Source of the DNA: Parvibaculum sp963696585 | Lineage (GTDB): Bacteria; Pseudomonadota; Alphaproteobacteria; Parvibaculales; Parvibaculaceae | Length of the DNA stretch: 64,000 bases | Assembly: GCA_963696585.1 (NCBI GenBank) | Contig: CAVOKW010000031.1 | Location: 1-64,000 of the forward strand | Direction: 5' to 3' | In this document: positions 44,371-53,709 of the stretch, piece by piece | How the letters are laid out: each line of letters starts with the position of its first letter | Position numbering within the stretch: position 1 is the stretch's first letter | Program-made: the position numbers and the translations under genes | The notes under the pieces: generated by a model | What the model was told of the DNA's origin: nothing | The model's database searches: none | What the model saw: the letters and a program-made list of their open reading frames with translations, nothing else

Positions 44371-45315
44371 ATGCGGCTCCCCTTTTCACTGACGGCATCT
44401 CCGGCAGCCATGGGCCTGCGCGAACAGGCCGATGCACTGGCTGAAGCACTGCCACCACTCGTCACGCAGGCAGAGCGTATCGCCGCCACCGTGGCGCAAG
44501 GCGTGCATGGGCGACGCCGCACCGGCATGGGCGAAACCTTCTGGCAGTTTCGCCGCTTCCGTGAAGGCGACACGGCCTCATCCGTTGACTGGCGCCACTC
44601 CGCCCGCTCAGCTCATCTTTTCGTGCGGGAAACCGAAGTCGAGGCCGCTGAAAGCGTCTGGATATGGCGCGACGGATCGGCCTCCATGAATTATGCCTCC
44701 GACCTTGCGCCCTGCACCAAGAAGGACCGCGCCTCGGTGCTTGCGCTGGCGCTCACCTCGCTCCTCGTGCAAGGCGGCGAGAGCGTCGCACCGCTGGGCG
44801 GCAATGCCACGCCGACCACGGGTCGCGCCGCCCAGCGCCGCATGGCGCATAGATTGATTGATGCGCTGGAGCCATCGCCTGATGCCGATGTGCAAAGCCT
44901 GCCACCCATTCAGGCCCTGCCGCGCTATGCCCAGATTGTACTCATCAGCGACTTTCTCTCACCCGCCGAAAAAATAATCGGGCGCCTCAAAGCCTATGCC
45001 GCAGAGGGCGTGCGCGCCCATCTCGTGCAGGTGCTTGATCCGGCGGAGGAAGACCTGCCCTTTTCGGGTCGAACCGAGTTTGAAGGCGTTGAGGAACACA
45101 CCCGATTGATGGTCGGTCGCGCCGAACGATTGCGCGGTGCCTATCACGCCAAACTGGAAGAACATCGCGGTCGCATCACAGAGGTCTGTGCCCGCGTCAA
45201 TTTCACCTTTGCCGTGCATCGCACGGATCGCAGTCCGCAGGCCGCACTGCTGGCCCTGTACAGCACGCTGGCCAATGGTGTTGAAACGTTCAAGTCAGCA
45301 CGGCCGGGGGTCTGA
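44371..45315 (+). CDS. DUF58 domain protein
   Basis: A 314-residue soluble protein. The DUF58 motif FRRFREGDTASSVDWRHSARSAHLFVRETE is present (residues about 52-85), then WIWRDGSASM, which is a degenerate vWA metal site (D-x-S-x-S becomes DGSAS, still intact), followed by LVLISDFLSPAEK. DUF58 proteins are the usual vWA partner of MoxR. 12 bases after moxR and 6 before the BatA-like gene, so one operon. Confidence 0.92.
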   Translation: MRLPFSLTASPAAMGLREQADALAEALPPLVTQAERIAATVAQGVHGRRRTGMGETFWQFRRFREGDTASSVDWRHSARSAHLFVRETEVEAAESVWIWRDGSASMNYASDLAPCTKKDRASVLALALTSLLVQGGESVAPLGGNATPTTGRAAQRRMAHRLIDALEPSPDADVQSLPPIQALPRYAQIVLISDFLSPAEKIIGRLKAYAAEGVRAHLVQVLDPAEEDLPFSGRTEFEGVEEHTRLMVGRAERLRGAYHAKLEEHRGRITEVCARVNFTFAVHRTDRSPQAALLALYSTLANGVETFKSARPGV

Positions 45316-45321
45316 CAGGCA

Positions 45322-48165
45322 ATGCTGCATCTGGGTGCCCTCGCCTTTGCCAGTCCCTGGATGCTTCTGGGTCTGCTTGGCTTGCCCGTCATCTGGTGGC
45401 TGGTACGCATCAGCCCGCCTCAGCCAAAGCGCATTCGCTTTCCTGCCATCCGCCTGTTGGCCGAAATCGCCCATGAGGAAGAAACCCCCGCCCACACGCC
45501 GCTTTGGGTGCTGATCCTGCGTCTCACCCTCGCGGCGCTCATCATTCTCGGATTGGCCCGCCCCCTGTGGAATCCGGAAGTACAAACAGCCGGAAGCGGG
45601 CCCTTGCTGCTCGTCATCGACAATGGCTGGACAGCGGCAGCCCATTGGCGCGATCGCGAAGCGACACTTGAAGGGCTTTTCTCGCAAGCCCGCCGAACCA
45701 GTCGTCCGGTCATGGTGGCAGGCACAGCCGCCGAGGCGATTGCGCCGGAACTGACTCTGGAAGCCGCCGATGAAGCGGCCAGCCGCGCCGCCAGCCTTGC
45801 GCCGCGCGCCTGGCAAACCGATCGCCCGGCCCTGCTCAAACGCTTGCAGCAAAATGCATCGCTCACAGGCCGCAACGTGCAAACAATCTGGTTGAGCGAT
45901 GGCCTGGACCAGCACGATGCCGCGGGCTTCACGCAAGGCCTGGCAAGACTGGCCGGTTCGGGCGGATTGACGGTGATGGAACCGACGCCCGAGACAGCGC
46001 CGCTCGCCTTGTTGCCGCCGGTCACGGAAGGGGAGAACCTGCGCATAGCTGTCATGCGCGCCGCCTCGTCCCTCGCCCGCAGTGGCAAGGTCCGCGCCTT
46101 GGCCGCCGATGGCGCCGTTCTGGCCGAGTCGGAATTTACGTTTGCCGCCATGCAGGATCGCGTCGAGACCAATCTCGCCTTGCCCTTTGAACTGCGAAAC
46201 CGTATCACCCGCATAACCATTGCGGGCGAAGAATCGGCAGGCGCAACAGCCCTTATTGATGACAGCCTGCATCGCCGCAGCCTCGCCATTGTCTCAGGCA
46301 GCGCCTTTGAAGAATCGCAACCCCTGCTCGCATCGGGTTTTTATCTGCAGCGTGCCCTCCAGCCCTTTGCAGAAATTCGCAGCCTCCCGCGCCCCAGCAC
46401 GACAAGCGAGATTCAGGCATTGCTCGCCCGCCCGCTCTCCGTGCTGATCTTGGCCGATGTCGGCACATTGACCCCAACCGATAAGGCGCTGCTGACCAAA
46501 TGGGTCGATAAGGGTGGTGTTCTGATCCGCTTTGCAGGACCGCATCTTGCTGGGGCTGTCAGCGCCAATGAGGATGCACTCATTCCGGTGCCCTTGCGCC
46601 TTGGCGGGCGGGCGCTCGGCGGGGCGCTCTCATGGACCAATCCGCAACGCCTCGCCCCGTTTGAAACCGGCAGCCCGTTTTTCGGATTGCCTGTCCCTGA
46701 TGATGTCACAATCACGCGTCAGGTCCTGGCCGAACCATCGCCTGACCTCCAGACGCATGTTTGGGCCCGCCTGCAAGACGGCACGCCCCTGGTCACAGCT
46801 GCCAATCGCGGCAACGGCCGCGTGGTTCTGTTTCACGTCACAGCCAATAGCGAATGGTCGAACCTGCCGCTCTCGGGCCTCTATGTGGAAATGCTGCGCC
46901 GGGTCATCGCCCTATCGCGCGGTGAAATCACCGCCGATGGTGCAGCCATCACGTCGGCTCCGATTTCTGATGCGGCGCTGGCGCGCGAAACGCTTCCCGC
47001 CCTCAAAACGCTTGACGGCTTTGGACGCCTCACAACCCCGCCGCCGACAGCCACGCCCATCGCGACGAGCGCCTTTGCCAGGACCATTCCCGGCCCGCGC
47101 CATCCGGCAGGATTTTATGGACCTGTCGATGGCGCCCGCGCCCTGAACGCAACCACGCAACAAACCCTGCTCCACCCGCTGGCGACGCTTGAGGGCCCGA
47201 CAGCGCGCATACCATATGCAGGTAATCGTGAAATCCGGCTGCGCCCCTTGGCCCTGCTGCTGGGTGCCCTGCTCATTCTGGCGGACGGCATTGCCGCCTT
47301 GTGGATCACGGGCCTCTTCCATACCGAAAAAATACGCCCACGCCGTTTTGCCTCGCGGCTTTTCCGTATCCTGATTGTTGGTGCTTTCCTCTCAGCCGCA
47401 GTGCCGCACAGGCTCCGCGCCGCTGAAGCCGATGACAGCTTCGCCCTCAAGGCCGCGCTTGATACGCATCTGGCTTATGTCCTGACCGGTGATGCCGAAG
47501 TGGATGACGTGAGCCGCCTTGGCCTTGCCGGTCTGAGCGACGTGTTGCGCGAACGCTCCGCCTTTGAATCCGCCGAGCCCATGGGGGTTGATATTGCGCG
47601 TGATGAACTTGCCTTTTTTCCGGTGCTGTACTGGCCCATGACACCGGCACAACCGGCCCTCTCACCCGAAACACTCGCGCGCATTGACTCCTATCTGAAC
47701 AATGGCGGCACGATCATTTTCGACACCCGCGACCAGGGTGCCGGCTCCATCACGCCAGGAACCGGTCCGGGCACGCAAACCCTGCGCCGTATCCTGGAGC
47801 GACTTGACCTGCCGCCACTCGAGCAGGTGCCCGCCAATCATGTGCTCGCCCGCAGTTTCTATCTGCTGCCCGATTTTCCCGGCCGCTGGGTCGGCGGCAA
47901 TTTGTGGATTGAAACCCCCGCTATCGATAATGGCGTCACGGCCCGTGACGGCGTCTCGCCGATCATCATCGGCTCCAATGATTATGCCGCCGCATGGGCC
48001 CGCGATAGTTCAGGCCGTGCGCTCTTTCCCTGTGTGCCGGGTGGCGAAATGCAGCGTGAAATGGCGCTGCGTGTCGGCGTCAATATCGTCATGTATGCCC
48101 TGACCGGTAACTACAAGTCAGATCAGGTGCATGTGCCCGCTCTCCTCGAACGGCTCGGCCAGTAG
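45322..48165 (+). CDS. BatA-domain / DUF4159 membrane protein
   Basis: A 947-residue protein. N-terminus is the BatA aerotolerance-type anchor (LASPWMLLGLLGLPVIWWLV-like, then PLWVLILRLTLAALIILGLARPLW, two helices within residues 1-75). A vWA-like domain follows whose metal motif is altered (LLLVIDNGWTAA instead of D-x-S-x-S). Helices near residues 640-690 (LALLLGALLILADGIAALWI, FRILIVGAFLSAAVP) precede a C-terminal DUF4159 domain (LAFFPVLYWPMTPAQPALS, NNGGTIIFDTRDQG, GVNIVMYALTGNYKSDQVH). Presumably envelope-located partner of MoxR. Confidence 0.9.
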   Translation: MLHLGALAFASPWMLLGLLGLPVIWWLVRISPPQPKRIRFPAIRLLAEIAHEEETPAHTPLWVLILRLTLAALIILGLARPLWNPEVQTAGSGPLLLVIDNGWTAAAHWRDREATLEGLFSQARRTSRPVMVAGTAAEAIAPELTLEAADEAASRAASLAPRAWQTDRPALLKRLQQNASLTGRNVQTIWLSDGLDQHDAAGFTQGLARLAGSGGLTVMEPTPETAPLALLPPVTEGENLRIAVMRAASSLARSGKVRALAADGAVLAESEFTFAAMQDRVETNLALPFELRNRITRITIAGEESAGATALIDDSLHRRSLAIVSGSAFEESQPLLASGFYLQRALQPFAEIRSLPRPSTTSEIQALLARPLSVLILADVGTLTPTDKALLTKWVDKGGVLIRFAGPHLAGAVSANEDALIPVPLRLGGRALGGALSWTNPQRLAPFETGSPFFGLPVPDDVTITRQVLAEPSPDLQTHVWARLQDGTPLVTAANRGNGRVVLFHVTANSEWSNLPLSGLYVEMLRRVIALSRGEITADGAAITSAPISDAALARETLPALKTLDGFGRLTTPPPTATPIATSAFARTIPGPRHPAGFYGPVDGARALNATTQQTLLHPLATLEGPTARIPYAGNREIRLRPLALLLGALLILADGIAALWITGLFHTEKIRPRRFASRLFRILIVGAFLSAAVPHRLRAAEADDSFALKAALDTHLAYVLTGDAEVDDVSRLGLAGLSDVLRERSAFESAEPMGVDIARDELAFFPVLYWPMTPAQPALSPETLARIDSYLNNGGTIIFDTRDQGAGSITPGTGPGTQTLRRILERLDLPPLEQVPANHVLARSFYLLPDFPGRWVGGNLWIETPAIDNGVTARDGVSPIIIGSNDYAAAWARDSSGRALFPCVPGGEMQREMALRVGVNIVMYALTGNYKSDQVHVPALLERLGQ

Positions 48166-48173
48166 GAGCGCAT

Positions 48174-50246
48174 ATGAACTGGCACATCGTTTTTGAACCT
48201 TCGCTGCCGGTCTTCTTCATTGGCCTGATCGCCCTGCTCGGCACGATGCTGACCCTTTACTCGGCCTGGCGGCGCGCGCGGGGCACACCCTGGCGCACGG
48301 CGGCGCTTGGCGCGATTTTGCTCGCGCTCCTCAACCCGACAATCCGTTCCGAAGATCGCGACCCGGTGAGCGATATTGTGGCTGTCGTTGTGGACCGGAG
48401 CCAGAGCCAGCAAATCGCCAACCGGCCAGCGCAAACGCAAGCCGCTCTCGCCCGCATCACCCAAAGCCTGAAGGATATTCCCGGCGTCGAACAGCGCGTG
48501 ACAACGGTCACAGGCGATGCCGCCAGCGAAGAGGGAACGGCGCTTTTCGGCGCACTCGACAATCTGCTCGCTGATGTCCCGCGCGAACGCGTGGCGGGGG
48601 CAATCTTCATCACCGATGGCGAAGTCCATGACATTCCCGCGCAGGCCTCGGCGCTGGGTTTCACGGCACCTGTTCACGCCATCATCACTGGCCGCAAGAA
48701 CGAAAAGGATCGCCGCCTCACCATTGTGGAAGCGCCCCGCTTTGGCATTGTTGACGAGCCGGTCACACTCTCCTTCCGTGTTGATGAGACGGAAAATGCC
48801 CAAGAATCTGACGCGCGCGTACCCGTAACCGTTTCAGTCGATGGCACGCAGGTTTCCACCACCACAACTGCAATTGGCGTCGAGGAAAAGATCACGCTTT
48901 CCCTGACGCATGGCGGCCCCAACATCATCGAAATCGATGTTGATCCGGGCGAAAATGAACTGACGCTGCTCAACAATCGTGCCGTCGTTGTGGCGAATGG
49001 CATTCGCGACAGGCTGCGCGTCTTGCTGGTCTCCGGCGAACCCCATCCCGGTGAGCGCGCCTGGCGGAATCTTTTGAAGGCCGATCCCTCCGTCGATCTT
49101 GTTCACTTCACGATCTTGCGTCCGCCGGAAAAACAGGACGGCACACCCATCAATGAACTGTCATTGATCGCCTTCCCGACTCGCGAGCTCTTTGTTGAAA
49201 AGCTCGACCAGTTCGATCTCATCGTCTTCGACCGCTATAAGCAGCGCGGCGTGTTGCCGCTCGCCTATTTCGCCAACATTGCCGACTATGTTGAAAAGGG
49301 TGGCGCGGTTCTCGCTGCCGCAGGGCCGACATTTGCCGGCCCCTATTCAATCTATCGCACACCGCTTGCATCGATCCTGCCCGCCGAGCCGACAGGTGAA
49401 ATCACAACAGGTGGTTATCGCGCCGAGGTGACGGACACCGGCAAGCGCCACCCTGTCACGGCGGATCTGCCGGGCAGCGACACGACACCACCCAACTGGG
49501 GCCGCTGGTTTCGCACGATCAATGCGAAAGCCGATCGCGGCGATGTGTTGATGGAAGACCCGGCCAAACACCCCTTGATGGTGCTGGAACATGTCGGCAA
49601 AGGACGTGTCGCGCAGTTGCTCTCCGATCAGATTTGGCTGTGGTCGCGCGGCTTTGAAGGCGGCGGGCCGCAAGCTGAATTGTTGCGCCGTCTCGCCCAT
49701 TGGCTGATGAAGGAACCCGATCTTGAGGAGGAGAACCTCTCTGCCCAGGCAGCCGCCAATCAATTGACAATCAAGCGTCGCAGCATGGCGCCAACCACCG
49801 CGCCAGCGACTGTCACCTTCCCATCCGGCAAGACGCAAACCGTGGCGCTGACGCAAATTAACCCCGGCCGCTATGAGGCAATCCTGCCCGCCGCAGAACT
49901 CGGCCTCTATCGCATCACACAGGGTGACCTCAAGGCCGTAACCGCCGCCGGTCCGCTGAACCCGCGCGAATTTGCCGATGTTCGGGCAACGGGTGATCGC
50001 CTGGCCCCGCTTGTAAAGGCGACGGGCGGTGGCATTTATTGGGCGGGCGAAGCGGCAAGCGACACGCCCGCCATTCGCAGCATCAGGCCCGGTCATGACG
50101 CCGCCGGATCAAACTGGCTGGGCATCGCCCGCAATGATCAATATCTGGTCCGCGCCGTGCGGCAGGTATCCCTGCTTTCGGGCCTTGTGGCTCTCATCCT
50201 CATTCTCGGCACCCTCGCGCTGGCCTGGCGCCGAGAAGGTCAATAA
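48174..50246 (+). CDS. Membrane protein with vWA-like domain, MoxR cluster
   Basis: A 690-residue protein with an N-terminal helix pair (PVFFIGLIALLGTMLTLYSAW; AALGAILLALLNPTI), a vWA-like domain carrying an intact MIDAS start (VVDRSQS = D-x-S-x-S) and FITDGEVHD, beta-sandwich repeats (about 190-280), a glutamine-amidotransferase-like fold (LRVLLVSGEPHPGERAWRNLL onward, including VFDRYKQRGVLP and AAAGPTFAG) without a visible catalytic Cys-His pair, and a C-terminal anchor (LSGLVALILILGTLALAW). Eight bases after the BatA/DUF4159 gene. Function with MoxR is inferred from context. Confidence 0.85.
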   Translation: MNWHIVFEPSLPVFFIGLIALLGTMLTLYSAWRRARGTPWRTAALGAILLALLNPTIRSEDRDPVSDIVAVVVDRSQSQQIANRPAQTQAALARITQSLKDIPGVEQRVTTVTGDAASEEGTALFGALDNLLADVPRERVAGAIFITDGEVHDIPAQASALGFTAPVHAIITGRKNEKDRRLTIVEAPRFGIVDEPVTLSFRVDETENAQESDARVPVTVSVDGTQVSTTTTAIGVEEKITLSLTHGGPNIIEIDVDPGENELTLLNNRAVVVANGIRDRLRVLLVSGEPHPGERAWRNLLKADPSVDLVHFTILRPPEKQDGTPINELSLIAFPTRELFVEKLDQFDLIVFDRYKQRGVLPLAYFANIADYVEKGGAVLAAAGPTFAGPYSIYRTPLASILPAEPTGEITTGGYRAEVTDTGKRHPVTADLPGSDTTPPNWGRWFRTINAKADRGDVLMEDPAKHPLMVLEHVGKGRVAQLLSDQIWLWSRGFEGGGPQAELLRRLAHWLMKEPDLEEENLSAQAAANQLTIKRRSMAPTTAPATVTFPSGKTQTVALTQINPGRYEAILPAAELGLYRITQGDLKAVTAAGPLNPREFADVRATGDRLAPLVKATGGGIYWAGEAASDTPAIRSIRPGHDAAGSNWLGIARNDQYLVRAVRQVSLLSGLVALILILGTLALAWRREGQ

Positions 50247-50309
50247 CGCCACGCCCCTCATTGCAAAAAATCCGTCTTGCCAGCCGGGCGGACTTCGCCT
50301 AGCCTCGAG

Positions 50310-50326
50310 ATGTTATACTATTACAT
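50310..50326. promoter_or_regulatory. Zur-box-like operator upstream of aztABC
   Basis: ATGTTATA (50310-50317), C, TATTACAT (50319-50326): 8-bp arms around one base with a single mismatch. This closely matches the alphaproteobacterial Zur palindrome (TGTTATA-N-TATAACA type) and lies 15 bases before the first start codon of a zinc importer operon, so repression by zinc-loaded Zur is likely. Inferred from pattern and context. Confidence 0.7.
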
Positions 50327-50340
50327 ACCGGAACATCCCC

Positions 50341-50457
50341 GTGCCCACTCCCCAGCCCCCCTTCACGGCGCTTGGTGCCAGCGCCTTTGAACGCCTGCTC
50401 GTGGCAGTCCTGGCCATAGCCGTGCTCTGGCTGCTTGTCTGGTGGGCGCTGGCATGA
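50341..50457 (+). CDS. Small single-helix membrane peptide, 38 residues, before aztA
   Basis: GTG-started frame: MPTPQPPFTALGASAFER, then a hydrophobic helix (LLVAVLAIAVLWLLVWWALA) and stop. GGAA lies seven bases upstream of the GTG, and the stop overlaps the aztA start by 4 bases (ATGA), the same coupling used elsewhere in this genome. It sits 15 bases after the Zur-box-like site, so it would be the first cistron of the zinc operon. It might assist the permease or act as a translational leader. No homologue is known to me. Confidence 0.55.
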   Translation: MPTPQPPFTALGASAFERLLVAVLAIAVLWLLVWWALA

Positions 50458-51221
50458 CAAAGCCCCTGCTTGATGTGCCCGCCATTGAAATTGACGATCT
50501 CACCGTCGCCTATCAGCGCGAGCCGGCGCTGCACCACCTGACCGGTCGCTTTGCGCCGGGCAGCCTCACCGCCATCATCGGTCCCAATGGGGCGGGCAAA
50601 AGCACCCTTCTCAAAACCATCGCCGGACTGCTCCCCGCCCGCGAAGGCCATATCCGCTTTGGCACGCTCTCGCCGCGCCGTATCGCCTTTCTCGCCCAGA
50701 CCGCCGAGATCGAGCGTGATTTCCCGATCCATGTGCGGGATGTCGTCTCGCTTGGCCTCTGGCATGAACTGGGTCTCTTTGGTGGCATGACCAAGGCGCG
50801 CCATCAGCGCGTCGATGAAGCCCTTGCCGCTGTCGGTCTGGAGCATCAAGGCGCCCGCGCCATTGGATCGCTCTCCGCCGGGCAATTGCAGCGCGTACTC
50901 TTTGCCCGGCTGCTCGTTCAGGATGCGCCAATCATTCTGCTTGATGAACCCTTTGCGGCCATTGACGAGCGCACCATCGCCGATCTCATGGCGCTCATCA
51001 TCCGCTGGCATGGTGAAGGCCGCACCATCGCCGCCGTGCTGCATGATCTCGATGCGGTGCGTCGTTATTTTCCGCAGGCGCTCTTGCTGGCGCGCGAGCC
51101 CGTCGCATGGGGCCCGACCCCTGACGTCCTGAGCGAAGAAAATCTCAAACAGGCCCGCTATATGGCAACGGGCTGGCACGACCCCCACCTCCTCACGCTG
51201 GAGCACAGGCATGATCTATGA
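50454..51221 (+). CDS. aztA: Zinc ABC transporter, ATP-binding protein
   Basis: A 255-residue ABC ATPase: Walker A GPNGAGKST, Q-loop LAQTAEI, signature LSAGQLQRVLFARLL (LSAGQ rather than LSGGQ), Walker B IILLDEPFAAID, H-loop VLHDLD. The opening ALHHLTGRFAPGSLTAIIGP resembles AztA of the Paracoccus-type zinc importer. Overlaps the 38-residue ORF upstream and aztB downstream by 11 bases. Znu/Mnt-type manganese import is the alternative, but the Zur-like site favours zinc. Confidence 0.88.
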   Translation: MTKPLLDVPAIEIDDLTVAYQREPALHHLTGRFAPGSLTAIIGPNGAGKSTLLKTIAGLLPAREGHIRFGTLSPRRIAFLAQTAEIERDFPIHVRDVVSLGLWHELGLFGGMTKARHQRVDEALAAVGLEHQGARAIGSLSAGQLQRVLFARLLVQDAPIILLDEPFAAIDERTIADLMALIIRWHGEGRTIAAVLHDLDAVRRYFPQALLLAREPVAWGPTPDVLSEENLKQARYMATGWHDPHLLTLEHRHDL

Positions 51222-52080
51222 AGCGCTGATCGCTCCTTTTGCCGATTATGGCTTCATGCGCCGGGCGCTCGTTGCCTGCTTCGCGCTGTCGCTTGGCGGC
51301 GGCCCCATCGGCACATTCCTCGTCCTGCGCCGCATGAGCCTCATGGGCGATGCCATGTCCCACGCCATTCTGCCTGGCGCAGCGCTCGGTTTTCTTGTCG
51401 CCGGTCTCTCGCTCTGGGCGATGAGCCTTGGTGGCCTTGTCGTTGGCCTCACTGTCGCCCTGCTGGCCGGTCTGGTCAGCCGCGCCACAGCCCTGCGTGA
51501 AGATGCAAGCCTTGCCGGCTTTTACCTCATCAGCCTTGCCGCCGGTGTCTTGATCGTTTCAACGCGCGGCTCAAATGTCGATCTGCTGCATGTCCTTTTT
51601 GGCACCATTCTGTCCGTCGATGCGAACGCCCTGCTGCTCGTCGCCGCCATCGCCTCGCTCACACTTGTCGCGCTGGCGCTGCTCTATCGCCCCCTGGTCG
51701 CGGAAAGTTTCGACCCGGCCTTTCTGCGCACCACGGCGCGCGGCGGCTCGCTCTATCACATCGGCTTTCTTGTGCTGGTCGTCGTCAATCTTGTCGCAGG
51801 TTTTCAGGCGCTGGGCACCTTGATGGCCGTCGGCTTGATGATGCTGCCTGCCGCCGCTGCACGCTTCTGGGCGCGCGAGGTCTGGTCGCTCGCCCTCCTC
51901 TCAACCGGCATGGCCTTCATCTCCGGCCTGACCGGACTGCTCATGTCCTATCACTTCAATCTGCCTTCCGGCCCGGCCATCATTCTGACGGCTGGCGCTT
52001 TCTATCTGACCTCCATCGCGCTTGGCACGCATGACAGCCTGCGCACGCGCTATTTCCCCTCCATTCATCGCCACGAGTGA
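51211..52080 (+). CDS. aztB: Zinc ABC transporter, permease
   Basis: A 289-residue ABC-3 family permease with seven to nine helices. Family motifs: FLVLRRMSLMGDAMSHAILPGAALGFL near the N-terminus (read in pieces), DLLHVLFGTILSVD, and VGLMMLPAAAARFWA late. It starts inside the end of aztA (11-base overlap) and ends five bases before the binding-protein gene, so the three are one unit. Confidence 0.93.
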   Translation: MIYEALIAPFADYGFMRRALVACFALSLGGGPIGTFLVLRRMSLMGDAMSHAILPGAALGFLVAGLSLWAMSLGGLVVGLTVALLAGLVSRATALREDASLAGFYLISLAAGVLIVSTRGSNVDLLHVLFGTILSVDANALLLVAAIASLTLVALALLYRPLVAESFDPAFLRTTARGGSLYHIGFLVLVVVNLVAGFQALGTLMAVGLMMLPAAAARFWAREVWSLALLSTGMAFISGLTGLLMSYHFNLPSGPAIILTAGAFYLTSIALGTHDSLRTRYFPSIHRHE

Positions 52081-52085
52081 TCACC

Positions 52086-52994
52086 ATGCGCCATAAACTT
52101 CTCTTCATCGTCATGGCCCTGTTTGCCTTCGCCGCCCCAGCGAATGCCAAGACGCTCAATGTCGTTGCGAGTTTCAGTATTCTGGGCGACATGGTCCAGC
52201 GGGTCGCGGGCGACAATATCACCCTCACCACCCTTGTCGGTCCCGATGGCGACGCGCATTCCTTCGAGCCAAGCCCGGATGACGCAACCGCCCTGGCAAA
52301 AGCCGATCTCGTCTTTCTCAATGGTCTTGGCTTTGAAAGCTGGTTTGCCCGTCTCGCGTCCGCATCCGGCACAAAGGCCGTTTTTGTCACGACGAGTTTT
52401 GGCGTGATGACCCGCAAGATGGAAGGGGATGGCGAGAGCATCCTCGACCCCCATGCCTGGCAAGACCTCGGCAATGGCCTGATCTATGTCCGCAATATCC
52501 GTGACGCGCTGATCAAGGCAGACCCCGCCCATCGGGCAGCCTATACCGCCAATGCCGATCGCTACATGGATGAAATATCAGCGCTCAACACATGGACGAG
52601 AGATCAAATCACCACACTTCCGCGTGACAAGCGCAAGATCATCACCACGCATGATGCCTTCGGTTATTTTGGGGCGGCCTATGGCGTCTCATTTCTCGCC
52701 CCCGAGGGCCTCAGCACCGATGCCGAACCCGGCGCAGGCGATCTTGCCCGCCTGATCGACGAGATCCGCACCAAACAGATCAAGGCGCTCTTCATCGAAA
52801 ACATGACCGATCCGCGCATGATGCAAACCATCGCCAGGGAAACCGGTGCCGAGCTGCCGCAAGGCAGGGACGCGGAACTTTATTCGGATGCGCTTTCCGC
52901 CGCCGATGGTCCCGCGCCAACCTATCTCGACATGTTTCGCAATAACGTGCCGAAGCTCCTGGCAGCGATGGCGAAGAACCAGGACCGCCATTGA
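52086..52994 (+). CDS. aztC: Zinc ABC transporter, periplasmic binding protein
   Basis: A 302-residue cluster A-I metal-binding protein with a Sec signal (LLFIVMALFAFAAPANA). Metal-ligand motifs: GDAHSFEP, LDPHAWQD, ITTHDAFGYFGAAYG and ELYSDALSAADGPAPTYLDMF, giving three His and a likely Asp as in AztC. Unlike ZnuA it has no histidine-rich loop; the short segment before LDPHAW contains none. An AztD metallochaperone gene is not present downstream, where palindromic repeats begin. Confidence 0.88.
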   Translation: MRHKLLFIVMALFAFAAPANAKTLNVVASFSILGDMVQRVAGDNITLTTLVGPDGDAHSFEPSPDDATALAKADLVFLNGLGFESWFARLASASGTKAVFVTTSFGVMTRKMEGDGESILDPHAWQDLGNGLIYVRNIRDALIKADPAHRAAYTANADRYMDEISALNTWTRDQITTLPRDKRKIITTHDAFGYFGAAYGVSFLAPEGLSTDAEPGAGDLARLIDEIRTKQIKALFIENMTDPRMMQTIARETGAELPQGRDAELYSDALSAADGPAPTYLDMFRNNVPKLLAAMAKNQDRH

Positions 52995-53019
52995 GTTTCG
53001 ATAACGTCCGGGCGAGCAA

Positions 53020-53200
53020 CGCGAAGCAATCCATTCTTTCCTTTGGATTGCCGCGCACCTTCGGTGCGCGCAATGACAGCGACGCGAAAAAAGTCCGTCA
53101 TGAAGACGCTCCCGGGACGACAGGTCTCAAAATCCCGCTCCGTCATAATCGGGCCGTCATCCCGGCACTTGTTGCCGGGATCCATGGGCCGGGGCCACAT
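53020..53200. repeat. Two GTCAT/ATCCA hairpins downstream of aztC
   Basis: 53044-53077 (TGGAT ... ATGAC) is a longer variant with arms TGCCGCGCACC and GGTGCGCGCA-type around TTC. 53156-53184 is a canonical 29-nt element (GTCAT, CCCGGCA, loop CTTGT, TGCCGGG, ATCCA). The second lies inside the 3' end of the GNAT gene. aztC and the GNAT gene converge here. Confidence 0.8.
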
Positions 53201-53709
53201 CTCCGATCCTGTTGCGGCTTGGTGATCTCGCCCTTGACGCCTGTAAAAGCACCAATATCCAACTCGCGATAAAGGAGCCGTGAAGCATCCACAGGCCCCG
53301 GCATGGTGAGGCGGCCGGGCGGCACGGGACCAAAGCCGACCCGCGCATAATAAGGCGCGTCCCCGACAAGGATCACAAGCCGGTAGCCAAGTTTCTTGGC
53401 GTCGGCCAAACCGCGCTCCATCATCTGAATGCCACAGCCCTTGCCGCGCAAGGCTGGCTCAACCGCCAGCGGCCCCAGCATCAGCCCCGGTCTGCCGCCA
53501 ATCAGGATCGGCCAGAAAGTCAGCGAGCCGACCATGCGCCGCGCCGCGCCTTCGCCCGTAAAGGCGACATAGGAAAGCTCCGGTATGGCCTTGTTGCCCT
53601 CGCGCAGCCGCTGGGCCGTCTTGGCATAGCGACCCGGCCCGAAGGACAGGTCCAGCAAGGCCGCAATCGCAGGCCCGTGCTCAGGCCGCTCGATTTCTAT
53701 CTGGAACAT
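53143..53709 (-). CDS. GNAT-family N-acetyltransferase
   Basis: A 188-residue protein whose first 170 residues are a normal YhbS-like GNAT (IERPEHGPAIAALLDLSFGPGRY; acetyl-CoA loop LAVEPALRGKGCGIQMMERGL; VILVGDAPYYARVGFGPVP). The last residues (GPWIPATSAGMTARL) are encoded by the dispersed 29-nt hairpin at 53156-53184, so the repeat has supplied the C-terminus and stop. Substrate unknown. Convergent with aztC. Confidence 0.88.
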   Translation of the reverse strand: MFQIEIERPEHGPAIAALLDLSFGPGRYAKTAQRLREGNKAIPELSYVAFTGEGAARRMVGSLTFWPILIGGRPGLMLGPLAVEPALRGKGCGIQMMERGLADAKKLGYRLVILVGDAPYYARVGFGPVPPGRLTMPGPVDASRLLYRELDIGAFTGVKGEITKPQQDRRCGPGPWIPATSAGMTARL

